NCBI GenBank assembly: GCA_905182985.1
Contig: CAJJDN010000057.1
Location: 324,106-388,105 of the forward strand
DNA from: Paramecium sonneborni
Taxonomy: Eukaryota > Ciliophora > Oligohymenophorea > Peniculida > Parameciidae
DNA length: 64,000 bases
Reading direction: 5' to 3'
Shown: positions 12,077 through 24,456 of the stretch, piece by piece
Layout of the letters: every line of letters starts with the position of its first letter
How positions within the stretch are numbered: position 1 is the stretch's first letter
Notes under the pieces: model-generated
The model's input: only the letters and a program-made list of their open reading frames with translations
What the model was told of the DNA's origin: nothing
Databases searched by the model: none
Position numbers and translations under genes: made by a program

Positions 12077-12868
12077 ATGTAAAAATATATCAAAGAATGT
12101 TAAGCCATTATTATAACAGCTGGTGCAGGTATGGGAGTTGACTCAGGGATTCCAGATTTTAGAGGAAATGAAGGTTTCTGGAAAGTTTATAGAGCTTTTG
12201 AAAATAAATTTTCATTTAAAGATTGTGCTAATCCATAATTTATGCTAAAATATCCAAATTTATTTTGGGGATTTTATGGACACCGATTACATATGTATCG
12301 AAATAAAATTCCTCATGAAGGATTTTAGATTCTTAAAAAAATTTGCTTTAATAAAAATTACTTTATAGTTACAAGTAATGTGGATGGATAATTTTAGAGA
12401 TCTGGTTTTGATAGTAATAATATGTATGAAATAAATGGATCTATTCATTAATTTTAATGCACCCTTTGTAATAAATTGTATGATTCAGAGAAGTTCAAAA
12501 ATTTATCCATAGATTTGGAGAAATTGAGAGCAGCAGATCCATTACCATAATGTGAATGCAATCATTTATTAAGACCTAATATTTTGATGTTTGATGATTA
12601 GGATTGGATTTCAACTATATATGAAAGATAATAAAAAAGATTTTAAGAGTTTTTAGAGAAATAAATAAGTAATAAAGTTTGTGTAATTGAGATTGGAGCA
12701 GGAATTTCAATACCAAACATTAGAAATTTAGGTCATACAATTCTTGATAAAATAAAATAATCTGTAATGATAAGAATAAATCCAATAGAGAATGAAATTC
12801 CAAATGATGATCGATATTTTAGTATAAAAAAAGGTGGATTGGAAGGGATTAAAGAATTAGGAGATTGA
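12077..12868 (+). CDS. SIR2-family NAD-dependent protein deacylase (sirtuin)
   Basis: Intronless, 263 aa. Sirtuins remove acyl groups from lysine using NAD. The Rossmann signature is intact near the N terminus: TAGAGMGVDSGIPDFRG. The TQNVD-type motif is TSNVDGQFQRSG, so Gln of the usual motif is Ser here. The catalytic His is in NGSIHQF. Zinc ligands are CTLC and a CEC pair downstream. GAGISIPNIRNLGH fits the later NAD-binding loop. The domain fills the whole protein, with no targeting extension. The Ser substitution in TSNVD and the CEC instead of CxxC spacing are departures worth noting. Confidence 0.93.
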
Positions 12869-12908
12869 ATTTAATTAAATTTTAATATATAATTTTATTA
12901 ATAATTAA

Positions 12909-15056
12909 ATGGCTTATTTTGGAAATAATCCATAGCGTGGAGAATTATAAGAGCTTTATGCAGATTTAAATGATTTAAATTTTGAAAAGAAGAAAGAAGT
13001 AAATATTATTGTAAATATTATAGGCTGTAAAGAAAGTGATTGCTTATATGACAGTGGGTAAAGATGTATCAGAGTTATTTCAATCAGTAATAAAGTGTTT
13101 AGAATTTAATGACATAGAAATGAAAAAGCTAGTAAGATTGTATGATTATTCTATAGATTTATTTATACATTGTTAATTATTCAAGATAAAAGCCTGATGA
13201 TGCCATAATGGTGATATAAAATTTTCGAAAAGATGTGAGAAAATCAGAAAATCCTTTAGTAAGAGCACTTGCAATAAGAACATTTGGATGTTTGAGAGTA
13301 CCAAAACTTAATGAATATTTAATTGAGCCTTTAAAAGATTGCATATAAGATGATGATCCATATGTACGTAAAACTGCTGTTTTATGTGTTCCAAAAGTAT
13401 ACATAAACTTGATCAAAATAGGTATTTGAAGTGTCACCAGATATATGTCCTGCATTATTGGAATAATTGTAAAAATTGTTAGAGAAAGAATCAAATGCTT
13501 TAGTTTTGGCTAATTTGATTTAATCAATGAGAGAAATTGAAGTTGTTAGTGGTAAACAACTTATAAATTTGAATCAAAAGATCATTTAAAAATTATTATT
13601 AGCTGTTGATGAATGTATAGAATGGGGCTAAATATTTATTTTGGATTATTTAGCTACTCATAATCCTTAAGATTCTAAATAAGCTGAAATAATAATTGAA
13701 AGAACACTTCCAAGACTTAGTCATATTAATCCAACAGTTACTTTCTGTGCTGTCAAAGTAATACTCAAATATTTGGATTTTCTTGATAATGGAGAACTAG
13801 TTAAAAATTTATGTAAGAAAGTAGCACCTTCTTTAATTTCTTTATTATCTTGGAATCAACCTGAAGTTTAATATACTATTTTAAGAAACATTTCTTTAAT
13901 TTTATAAAAGTTTCCAATCTTATTTGAAAATGAAGTTAAAGTCTTCTTTTGTTCATTTAATGAACCCTATTATATTAAATATGAAAAATTAGATATTATG
14001 GTTAGAATTTGTGATTCTAAAAACTTTGGACAAGTTCTTAATGAACTTCTTATTTATTTAAATGAGGCTGATCCTCATTTTGTAAGAAAGACTATTAAAT
14101 CAATTGGAAAAATTGCAATTACTTATGACAAAGCATTAGAAAAGTAATATAATTATTCAAAATAATAGAGCTGTATCTATTTTAGTAGAATTTGCTAAAA
14201 ATGTTTAATAACCAACAGAACCTGTTTAAGAATTACTAATGTAGATGCAACTTATTTATAAAAAGAGTAAATAAATGTATAAATATGATGAGAGCTTAAA
14301 AATAATATATTCTATAGTTGATTATGCTAATGAACCAGAATCAAAAGTACTTTATTTATTATTTATAAAATAGAGTGCATGTGCCTGGATTTTAGGAGAA
14401 TTCGGAGAATACATTCCAAAATCAGTTGAAAAAATGAAAGAATATATAGATAATTTTTAAATGGAAGATAGATTAGTTTAACTTTAATTACTCACCTCAG
14501 CAGTTTAATTATATCTTAAATATCCATCATAATGTGCTACTATTATATAATAATTGATTACTTCTGCTAAAGATTCATTCAATCCAGATGTTAGAGATAG
14601 AACTTACATATATTGGAGATTATTATCAACAGATCCTGAAGTTGTTAAGAATTTAGTATGTTTTAATAGTGGAGTTGTATCAAACTTTTCAAAGGATCTA
14701 CGTTTATGGGAAACATAAGATTTAGTTTTAGCTTTGGAAAATATGGGTAGTATAAGCAATCTATTTCATAAACTACCACATCAACTTTATAAGAACATTA
14801 AAATTAAAATTAAGTAATTTTGTTATTCTAATTCTCAAGCAATTAACATGATGTCAAAATTTATAAAGGAGAAGAAAAACCAGATACTTAACCTTAACCT
14901 TAAGCTTAAAATTAATAAGATGGAAGTAACCAAAATAACAAAAAAGATTAATAATAACAGTAAGATATTGATCTTTTAAGTTTTGATGAACCTCCTTCTA
15001 ATATTAATATTAATAATAATAATAATAATAAGACAGATGTATTTGAGCTTATTTGA
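12909..15056 (+). CDS. beta-adaptin (AP-1/AP-2 beta subunit) trunk with clathrin box, no ear
   Basis: Large beta subunit of a clathrin adaptor complex. After the opening [21 protein letters not shown] the trunk matches beta-adaptin closely: [82 protein letters not shown]. Four 25-nt introns. A base is missing from the T-run at 14860-14862; with it the gene is exactly 683 codons. The disordered hinge contains [11 protein letters not shown], a canonical clathrin box (LLxFD). The protein ends 30 residues later, so the C-terminal appendage (ear) domain of animal and yeast beta-adaptins is absent. AP-1 versus AP-2 cannot be decided. Confidence 0.93.
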
Positions 15057-15157
15057 ACATCTATTAATATAAATTTACCATTTATAAAAACTGATTATAA
15101 ATTCTTTTATCTCTGTTTTTTGATATTAATAATCAATAATAAATATTAAAAAACACA

Positions 15158-17968
15158 TCAATTCTATTCCTATTCTACCATCAAACTATCAACATTGAAT
15201 TTCTATTAAAGTTCTAATTATATTGTATTTGCTTAACTTGTCAATCTATCTACTTCCTATTGAATTTAATCAGCTTCCTCATATTGCTCTTTCTTAAATT
15301 AATACAATCAATTACTTAAGCATAATCTTACACTTATTCTTCTAATTACTTTATCTATTATTAAAGTTCATAATAATGATACTTCTGCCCTTCTATGTAA
15401 CTTTATTTTTATTCTTCACTCATTTCAACTACAATTTCTTATTCTTATATTTATTCGTTTTAATTTGAGTTAATAACTTATTCAATTTGTTCTTCATGAT
15501 TATTTTATTCTTATGATTATTCTTATTCATTTTCAATAAATTAATTATTAACTTCTTCTTAATGATCTTAAATCTAATCTAAATTATCTGTAGATACTTT
15601 CCTATTTGCATAAATCAAATCCTAATATTTATTAAATAATTGACCTAATTCATTCTTAATCTAAAATTTAATAAATATATGAAAATACATCTTATGTTAA
15701 TTGAGATAATCCAAAGTAATCTATTTGTTGAATCTCTTGTAATTTCAATTCTAATACAAAATATCTACATATTTCTGTATTCTATTATAATTGTTAATAT
15801 TGATGTTGTCTAGTCAAAAAAGAGTCTTCTATTTTATCTATATCTTTTATAATTTAAGTTTCTATATTTTAATTTTCTGAAATCTTCTCTTCATATAAAG
15901 TAATTTGTCTCTATACTTCTTTTATTTATTCATTAATTTAAGCAGCACCTTTAAAGTTTTTATTTTATACTAGTAAAGCTTTATCATCAATCATTTTAGG
16001 TAATTATTTTTATAACTCACTTTTTTTATTTAGAATTTCATGTAATTATGTTTATCCCATATTCCTCTTATAATTCAATTCATCAATTTACCTTTAAACT
16101 TATGCTAATTCTTTTAATGCTTCTAGGCTAGCTTTCTTAGCCTCTTAATATTTAAAAGTTACATCCAATTCTTATTGACATTATTCAGGTACTAAATTTG
16201 CTTTTTTAATAAGTTCATTTCTTTTATATTTTATAGCTTCTAACTATTATGCTAAAAATTATAGTTTATTCTTATATTCATTTTATTTTCTAAGACTATC
16301 TCCTTCAAGTGTCTCAATCTAAGCTCTTTCAGTAGCTAAACTACTTAGTTCATCATTAAGTTTTGTCCTCTTATTTTAGACTTTACCAAGTTGAAGATTA
16401 AATTTTTATTAGACTGATTAGATTTTTTCTTTCGTTGAAAGTAAATCAATATTTACTTTTTATAATTCATTTTTTTTTTGATTTAATAACTATTACAATT
16501 CAGCAATTTCGGATTCTAAATTTGATTTCTTACTAATTAATTAATCTTATTCTATTCTATATTCTTTAGTTTGATTATCCATTATTTAATTTAGATGTTA
16601 TTCTTCTTCATCTAAATGTTTACTGTCAATTTCAGTATGTATTTATTAGATTTTAACTCTCTCATTTTCTTCTTCTATATGCTACTATAATTTCTTAATT
16701 TAATTTTACCCTTCAAACCTATATTAATCACTATACTTGATATGTAATCGTTCAATTTCTTCAAGTTTTTATTCGGTTTCTTAATAGAAAGGATATTCTT
16801 CTCCTCTTATATTTTCTTTTTCATCCTACAATTTAGTATACTATTATTCTTCTTATTTAATTAGATTATCTATTTGTGTAATTCTTTCTTAAATTTATTT
16901 TAAAGATTATTCTATTTCCTCAGCTCTTTCAAACTATTCCTATTGTACACAAACCTACTATTCTATAGAGAGTTGAGTAAGATGACTATTACAATCTTAT
17001 AATTGTTATTAATAAGACGTAATGCGTTTTTCTATTTCTTATTGAGAAATATAAATTTGAGCCTTCTTTTAATTAACTTCACTCTAAAAGTATTCCAACT
17101 CTTCCATTATCATTTAATGTTATTTCACATAAGAATTATCAAGTTGAGAATTAATTTAATTCTAATTGATTTAATTTTTATTCATTAAACTATTCTTTAG
17201 TGGTGAAGTAGATTAAAGCAATTTTGATTCTTGTTAATATTATTTTTATTATTGATATTATAATTATTATTAGTATTACTATTATTGTTATAATTATTAT
17301 TATTATAATTAATATTATTATTCAATTTCTTTTTCATTATAATCAATTTATTATTAAAGTTATTTATTTGAATCATCATAAGTACTCTACTCTTTAAGTT
17401 AAATAGGTGAGTTATTTTATAATTAAGATTACTACTCATGATTGTAATCCTATTATTTATTGACTTCTTGAACTTGATTTTATTTAACTTGAATTCCATA
17501 AATAATTTAACTTTCCACTTATTCTTATAAAGATTCATCTGTATGAATTGGTTGTTCAGGTTATTTTTTTTTTAAGAAACCAAAGCCTGTTGGTTTTTTT
17601 TTGACCTCTTCAACATTTATTTTAACTTCTATTTTTTGCTCGAGATTTGATTCATCTTATGGAGTAGGTGTTTCCACTTAATTATATTATTACTTATAAG
17701 CATCACTTTCTGGGGATATAATATCTGAATTGGATTAAGTTTAAACTAATTAAGTTTACTATGTTTGAGGCAAGGGTTGTTATTATTGGATTTCTTAGGT
17801 TTAAAGAGGCTGTGCTTTTACCTTAAGACTTCCTTTAAACATTGATCCTTTTGTAGCTGGTTATTGAGTAGGAGCATTAGGAGGCTATTATTGAATTTAT
17901 TATTGTTATTGAATAGGTAATGGTGGAGGGGCTGTTTATTATTAGGTCTGTTCTTTCTTTTTAAACAT
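15158..17968 (-). CDS. large coiled-coil protein with UVR-like motif
   Basis: A 936-aa protein. Residues 1-300 are low-complexity, Pro/Gln-rich then Gln/Asn-rich (long TAA and AAT runs). The remainder is a long coiled coil (LQKVNIDLLSTKEKIQSVQQ, AQIETLEGDSLRKQNEYKNK). Two segments resemble the UVR motif: QEQFERAEEIEQSLKQIQER and KNFKGAAQINEQIKEVQRQI. The pattern suggests a cytoskeletal or ciliary structural protein; it recalls intraflagellar-transport coiled-coil subunits, but I cannot assign one. Two compensating one-base errors are needed, near 15290 (T-run) and 15663 (A-run). The tail reads LMVEQEQN. No intron is required. The 5' 563 bp are repeated at 18650-19212. Confidence 0.75.
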
Positions 17969-19892
17969 ATTGAACATTTAATTATTAATATTGCAATATT
18001 TAATAATTAAAGTGACAAATAGGATACTTAAACCATAATCATAACTCAACTAAATACTTAGATCTAAAGAATTCAAATAAGTAAGGAACAATAAAAAAGA
18101 ATAGCGCTGTAATTATTATAAATTAAAATCATTGGATTCATTGAGTAAACAATATGAGTTTAGAGATCTGCATCTATGATCTTTGGGAACATAAATTAGA
18201 GATATATATTATATTATTTCTATTAATTAGATTCAATAATAAGCATTAAATATTTCAAAAATTATTGGAAATTAAAATTATCAAAAAAGAACAAGTTTAG
18301 AACCTCAATATCGAAAATGACTTATTTATATTCTGATAAATACAATAAATATTTTTTAGCTTGTAATAAATGGAATATTAATAATCATTTTATATTTATT
18401 AATAGTTGGAACCTCAATATTATGATAATGGAGAGAATATCAATAGTATATTAATAAAATTGAATGGAAAAAACAATTAAAAATTGCGATTTTATTTAAT
18501 ATAGTTTCTGAGTGAATGAAAATTAGAACTAAAAACAGGAAGCCTATAGAAATTTTGATTATGCTGAGAGACTTTGTTAAATAAGATATGTGATAAGTAA
18601 GATAATTATGATTTCAGAGGAGATTAATTAGCTCAAGTTAAATTCATTNGGTGAGTTATTTTATAATTAAGATTACTACTCATGATTGTAATCCTATTAT
18701 TTATTGACTTCTTGAACTTGATTTTATTTAACTTGAATTCCATAAATAATTTAACTTTCCACTTATTCTTATAAAGATTCATCTGTATGAATTGGTTGTT
18801 CAGGTTATTTTTTTTTTAAGAAACCAAAGCCTGTTGGTTTTTTTTTGACCTCTTCAACATTTATTTTAACTTCTATTTTTTGCTCGAGATTTGATTCATC
18901 TTATGGAGTAGGTGTTTCCACTTAATTATATTATTACTTATAAGCATCACTTTCTGGGGATATAATATCTGAATTGGATTAAGTTTAAACTAATTAAGTT
19001 TACTATGTTTGAGGCAAGGGTTGTTATTATTGGATTTCTTAGGTTTAAAGAGGCTGTGCTTTTACCTTAAGACTTCCTTTAAACATTGATCCTTTTGTAG
19101 CTGGTTATTGAGTAGGAGCATTAGGAGGCTATTATTGAATTTATTATTGTTATTGAATAGGTAATGGTGGAGGGGCTGTTTATTATTAGGTCTGTTCTTT
19201 CTTTTTAAACATATTGAACATTTAATTATTAATATTGCAATATTTAATAATTAAAGTGACAAATAGGATACTTAAACCATAATCATAACTCAACTAAATA
19301 CTTAGATCTAAAGAATTCAAATAAGTAAGGAACAATAAAAAAGAATAGCGCTGTAATTATTATAAATTAAAATCATTGGATTCATTGAGTAAACAATATG
19401 AGTTTAGAGATCTGCATCTATGATCTTTGGGAACATAAATTAGAGATATATATTATATTATTTCTATTAATTAGATTCAATAATAAGCATTAAATATTTC
19501 AAAAATTATTGGAAATTAAAATTATCAAAAAAGAACAAGTTTAGAACCTCAATATCGAAAATGACTTATTTATATTCTGATAAATACAATAAATATTTTT
19601 TAGCTTGTAATAAATGGAATATTAATAATCATTTTATATTTATTAATAGTTGGAACCTCAATATTATGATAATGGAGAGAATATCAATAGTATATTAATA
19701 AAATTGAATGGAAAAAACAATTAAAAATTGCGATTTTATTTAATATAGTTTCTGAGTGAATGAAAATTAGAACTAAAAACAGGAAGCCTATAGAAATTTT
19801 GATTATGCTGAGAGACTTTGTTAAATAAGATATGTGATAAGTAAGATAATTATGATTTCAGAGGAGATTAATTAGCTCAAGTTAAATTCATT
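17406..19892. repeat. 1243-bp duplication abutting a single N (contig-overlap artefact)
   Basis: Bases 17406-18648 and 18650-19892 are the same sequence (offset 1244) around the N at 18649. The unit holds the 5' end of the coiled-coil gene and about 680 bp upstream of it. Confidence 0.9.
18650..19212 (-). pseudogene. 5' fragment of the coiled-coil gene (assembly copy)
   Basis: Identical to 17406-17968: the start codon, the Pro/Gln-rich leader and the KKKPTGFGFLKKK segment, ending at the N. It has no independent 3' part. Confidence 0.85.
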
Positions 19893-20368
19893 AATCTTTA
19901 AAAAAATATAAAAAGCAAATAAAATTTTTTATAAGTAGTACTAAAAGATCCTATTTTTATCGACGTGCTAAAAGTATATGCTATTATGATATTTATCTAT
20001 GATTTATGAAAGGATATTTAGACATTGGTACTTACTGTCTCTCTATAAGATAAATTCTAGAGTACAGTAGTTTGTAATTTTAAAGATTATCATTGAGACA
20101 AAGCATTTTTTGAAAATGAAACAAAATTATTTGCTACTATTATAAGAAATTAATATTGGAACTTAGGTATTTTACCTTCTGGTATCATTATTTTATTTTT
20201 GTCAAAATTATTTGTGAAACTATAATAGTAAAACCTTGAGTTCACTTTTTAATGAAACTTTAGGTTTAATTTGAGGAGGGATAAATAACTGAAAAACCTA
20301 TTTTACATCAAAAAGATAATTTCATAAAAATAGAAGATTTAGAAAATTAAAGCTATAAATCTAGTTGA
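19398..20368 (+). pseudogene. decayed or badly sequenced protein-coding stretch
   Basis: I do not recognise the product. From an ATG at 19398 one frame runs past 20250 but contains about seven TGA codons. Protein-like pieces include GDQLAQVKFINL, LKDPIFIDVLKVYAIMIFIY, KAFFENETKLFATIIRNQYW and, in another frame, FEEGQITEKPILHQKDNF before TGA at 20366. The TGA density is about what AT-rich random sequence would give, so the frame itself is no evidence; the local rise in GC and the residue content are. The first part is duplicated at 18154-18648. A pseudogene or an indel-damaged gene are both possible. Confidence 0.3.
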
Positions 20369-20584
20369 CCACCCTCATTTATTATTTTCTTTTTATTTTT
20401 ACTTTAGAGTGGGGGGAATTAATAACATATTGACCATATATTAAACTCTCTCGGTATGCTCTATGTCTTATAACTTTCTTTTATCAGGACTTCTTATGTA
20501 TAAAAAAATAAATAGATGAAGTTTGACGACTTTTTATTTATATCATTTATAATATAATAATACAATATATTAATCAATTAAATT

Positions 20585-21199
20585 ATGAATTTTCTGTTTT
20601 CAAATGATGATGATGATGGAAACTTTGATTCATTTATTACATAAAATTTGAAACCTGAACCTGCTAAAGAAAAACATTCAAACAAAAAATTATAGAAAGA
20701 ATTCAAACCTATTGAAATCAAAAGCCAATTTCAATTTATTTCTACTCCAAAATTAAAAACTAATTCAGGTCAATATAAAACATCTCTATGGGATATCATG
20801 TTGTAACACTTAAACTATCTTAATCAAGTTGATAATTTTCAATAATAAAGATCTATACTTCCTTATCCTTTGAACTCATTTTTTCTGTCCAAAATTTAAG
20901 AATACAGAAATAAAAAAATTGAAGCAATCATATGTGAAATACATGAGATTGAAGAATTCGGAGATACAACTCAAATTACTTTGAAAGATCAAAGTGGTTC
21001 TTGCAAAGCTTCAATCCTTTCTGATTTATTCACTGATGAAGTAGATGATCTCAAACCCAGAATTCATAATCCTGTCTAAAAAATCCAAAAAAAAGAAGAT
21101 ATCTTGGTGTATCTAGAAAATGTAACAGTCTTTTCTCCAAACGAATTCTAGATTACTATAATTATTAATAGAGCCAACTTAAAATTAGCAATTTTCTGA
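20585..21199 (+). CDS. OB-fold protein resembling HROB
   Basis: Intronless, 204 aa. An acidic N terminus (MNFLFSNDDDDGNFDSF) precedes a disordered region. From about residue 110 the sequence reads as an OB-fold: KKIEAIICEIHEIEEFGDTT, then QITLKDQSGSCKASIL, then EDILVYLENVTVFSPNEFQI and ITIIINRANLKLAIF at the end. The LKDxSG turn and the late ...VTVFSP... strand resemble the OB-fold domain of HROB (C17orf53), which helps load MCM8-9 during homologous recombination. This is pattern-level similarity only; other single-strand-binding OB proteins are alternatives. The next gene starts 20 bp downstream. Confidence 0.6.
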
Positions 21200-21219
21200 T
21201 TATTTAATTTATTAACTGA

Positions 21220-21678
21220 ATGGACTCTCTTTTTGAAACCAACCTTCCCTTTAGTGCTATTCCTATTCAATAATATCCGATAAATCAATTAACTCACTAC
21301 TCTAGAAACTAATCTCTTCAAAAATCTGATTTTTCACCTTAATATATGCTTTTAGATTTAGGAGAGATGTGCAATGTAAGATATCTCCTCATTGAAAATC
21401 TTAAATATGGATGTGAAATCTCAGTTTAAGTTAGTGAATTTAAAAATGGTCCTTTTATTTCTGTCCATAATAAATAATTCTTTCCTCAGCATAAATTAAG
21501 AAGAATTAAATTATCAGCACTCCCATGTAAATTTATTAGAATCATAATCCATAAAGGAGTACATATTTAAACAAATCAAATCAAACTAATTGGTTCTACA
21601 AATGAAAGATTAGCAGAAGAAGGATATTTTAATGACTTTAAATTATTAGTCACTAATCCATCTAGAATTATGTATTGA
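21220..21678 (+). CDS. unknown 152-aa protein, beta-rich
   Basis: Intronless frame with a good start 20 bp after the previous stop. Sequence includes LGEMCNVRYLLIENLKYGCE, CKFIRIIIHKGVHIQTNQ and GSTNERLAEEGYFNDFKLLV. The alternation of short hydrophobic stretches suggests a jelly-roll or galactose-binding-like beta sandwich, but I cannot name the family. The close head-to-tail placement with the OB-fold gene does not prove a shared role. Confidence 0.65.
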
Positions 21679-21802
21679 TTATTCAAAATTCGTATTTATT
21701 ATCATATTCCTTTTATTATTTTATTTTCTTTAGCCAAACTACTTCTTTTTCATTTCTTTAGTACTCAATCAATAAAAAATTAAGTAAAACTTTAAACCAT
21801 AT

Positions 21803-24339
21803 AAAAAAAATTATAATACAAAAATAACTTCTTATGAATCTTTAGATATGACCATTTTTTCTAGTTTCTCAAAATAATAATTCTAAAAACAAAATTTGAA
21901 AATAAATTAAATTCTGGTTTCTTTTTTTTCTCCTTAAATTAATAATATGATTAATTCAAAGATTGATTTTTTCTCAATTAAATGTCATTTAAACTAATAT
22001 TATGTATTTATCAAATTTATTTTCTTAAGTGTGAAGTTTAGTGTTCTATAGTCTATATACTTATTGTATAATAGAAAAAGTAAAAAATTTGAATAATTCT
22101 CTATTATTTTTTAGATATTTTATATATGAATTATAAAATGGGATTAGAGATAGATTAAATAAAGAATCAAACAATGAAAGTCATTTATTCAAAAGTTCTT
22201 GGAACTTTGAAAAACTCTCACTAACTTCTATCTGAATACTTTCTTTATAAATGAGAATTTAATTTTAATAAGAATTATTCAAAAAAGAGTATAGATAAAA
22301 ACTAAAAGAACATAAAAAATGAAACATAAATATTTTAGTATTAATCGAAAAATAATAAACTAAAATTGAATAACATTGTTTAATTTAATTTTTATTAGAA
22401 ATATTTATAAAATACACTAAATTGGTTGCTTATTATTGAAATAGATAGAAATAGTTTTGAATATCTTTATAAGATTTATAATAAATATATATAATTGTTT
22501 ACAAAATCACAATCCGTGATTGGTTTTGTTCTACATGAATGACAATTAAAGTTCTAAATTGCTAAGAGCAATAGATCTTTAATATTCGGATGACATAAAT
22601 TCACATTATTATCTGTGATACTTTGTTGTATGATAACAATTTTATTGCTGGAAATATTGAGTAGCAAAGAGATGAAACTAAGATAATCATTAATATTAAT
22701 ACTCTTATTTCAAATGATTTGTCTGATAAGTTTGAATCATTTAAAAGGAAATGTTCATAATAATGCTCATCTTTTGTTAACATGAAAAGGGTCATTGCAC
22801 ATTTTTTTTATATTTCTGAGAAATTTTTCTTTTCAATTTGATTATATATCTCTGCAAGTTCAGCATGATCTAAGGTAGATTGTGCATATTTGCAAAGTCC
22901 TTCAAGGTATTGATCACTTAAAGTTCCTTTAAAACATTTAACAATCTTTAATAGAAAACAAAAATATACATCTAAATATTTTTTAAGGTATTCAATATTT
23001 TCAGAATCAAATTACCATATTTCATAAAAGTGATTGGCAGCTTTTTCTAAAATATTTGATCTTAATGAAGNAAAAAAAATTATAATACAAAAATAACTTC
23101 TTATGAATCTTTAGATATGACCATTTTTTCTAGTTTCTCAAAATAATAATTCTAAAAACAAAATTTGAAAATAAATTAAATTCTGGTTTCTTTTTTTTCT
23201 CCTTAAATTAATAATATGATTAATTCAAAGATTGATTTTTTCTCAATTAAATGTCATTTAAACTAATATTATGTATTTATCAAATTTATTTTCTTAAGTG
23301 TGAAGTTTAGTGTTCTATAGTCTATATACTTATTGTATAATAGAAAAAGTAAAAAATTTGAATAATTCTCTATTATTTTTTAGATATTTTATATATGAAT
23401 TATAAAATGGGATTAGAGATAGATTAAATAAAGAATCAAACAATGAAAGTCATTTATTCAAAAGTTCTTGGAACTTTGAAAAACTCTCACTAACTTCTAT
23501 CTGAATACTTTCTTTATAAATGAGAATTTAATTTTAATAAGAATTATTCAAAAAAGAGTATAGATAAAAACTAAAAGAACATAAAAAATGAAACATAAAT
23601 ATTTTAGTATTAATCGAAAAATAATAAACTAAAATTGAATAACATTGTTTAATTTAATTTTTATTAGAAATATTTATAAAATACACTAAATTGGTTGCTT
23701 ATTATTGAAATAGATAGAAATAGTTTTGAATATCTTTATAAGATTTATAATAAATATATATAATTGTTTACAAAATCACAATCCGTGATTGGTTTTGTTC
23801 TACATGAATGACAATTAAAGTTCTAAATTGCTAAGAGCAATAGATCTTTAATATTCGGATGACATAAATTCACATTATTATCTGTGATACTTTGTTGTAT
23901 GATAACAATTTTATTGCTGGAAATATTGAGTAGCAAAGAGATGAAACTAAGATAATCATTAATATTAATACTCTTATTTCAAATGATTTGTCTGATAAGT
24001 TTGAATCATTTAAAAGGAAATGTTCATAATAATGCTCATCTTTTGTTAACATGAAAAGGGTCATTGCACATTTTTTTTATATTTCTGAGAAATTTTTCTT
24101 TTCAATTTGATTATATATCTCTGCAAGTTCAGCATGATCTAAGGTAGATTGTGCATATTTGCAAAGTCCTTCAAGGTATTGATCACTTAAAGTTCCTTTA
24201 AAACATTTAACAATCTTTAATAGAAAACAAAAATATACATCTAAATATTTTTTAAGGTATTCAATATTTTCAGAATCAAATTACCATATTTCATAAAAGT
24301 GATTGGCAGCTTTTTCTAAAATATTTGATCTTAATGAAG
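21803..24339. repeat. 1268-bp duplication abutting a single N (contig-overlap artefact)
   Basis: Bases 21803-23070 and 23072-24339 are the same sequence (offset 1269) around the N at 23071. The first 700 bp of each copy (21803-22506, 23072-23775) are very AT-rich with no gene I can support; the rest is the 3' part of the minus-strand gene that is complete at 23776-24456. Confidence 0.9.
22507..23070 (-). pseudogene. 5'-truncated copy of the 23776-24456 gene (assembly copy)
   Basis: Identical to 23776-24339 of the intact copy, lacking the first exon and start, and ending at the N. Confidence 0.85.
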
Positions 24340-24456
24340 AATATTTTATTTAATTTCTATTATTTTACTTTTTCATTACTAAAAATTAAACATCAATATC
24401 ATACTTGAGTTGATTAGTCTGAATTACTAATCTAAAAGTTCTATCGATTATTCCAT
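23776..24456 (-). CDS. unknown helical 210-aa protein
   Basis: Two introns (24357-24379, 23 nt, and 23947-23971, 25 nt) give exactly 211 codons from ATG at 24456. The sequence is helical throughout: NILEKAANHFYEIWQFDSEN, YLKKYLDVYFCFLLKIVKCF, DHAELAEIYNQIEKKNFSEI, FATQYFQQQNCYH. Such helix pairs resemble alpha-alpha repeat proteins (TPR or SNAP type), but I see no diagnostic motif. Function unknown. Confidence 0.65.

Noticed and set aside
13177..13494. 105-codon standard-code ORF on the minus strand
   Set aside because: It lies antisense to the beta-adaptin gene, whose plus-strand protein matches a known family.
17197..17538. Asn/Lys-rich ORF on the minus strand
   Set aside because: Out-of-frame reading of the Gln/Asn-rich part of the coiled-coil gene; in the ciliate code the longer frame continues on both sides.
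19398..20368. TGA recoded as Trp or selenocysteine
   Set aside because: TGA ends every well-supported gene here, and its density in this stretch equals random expectation; no SECIS-like element was seen.
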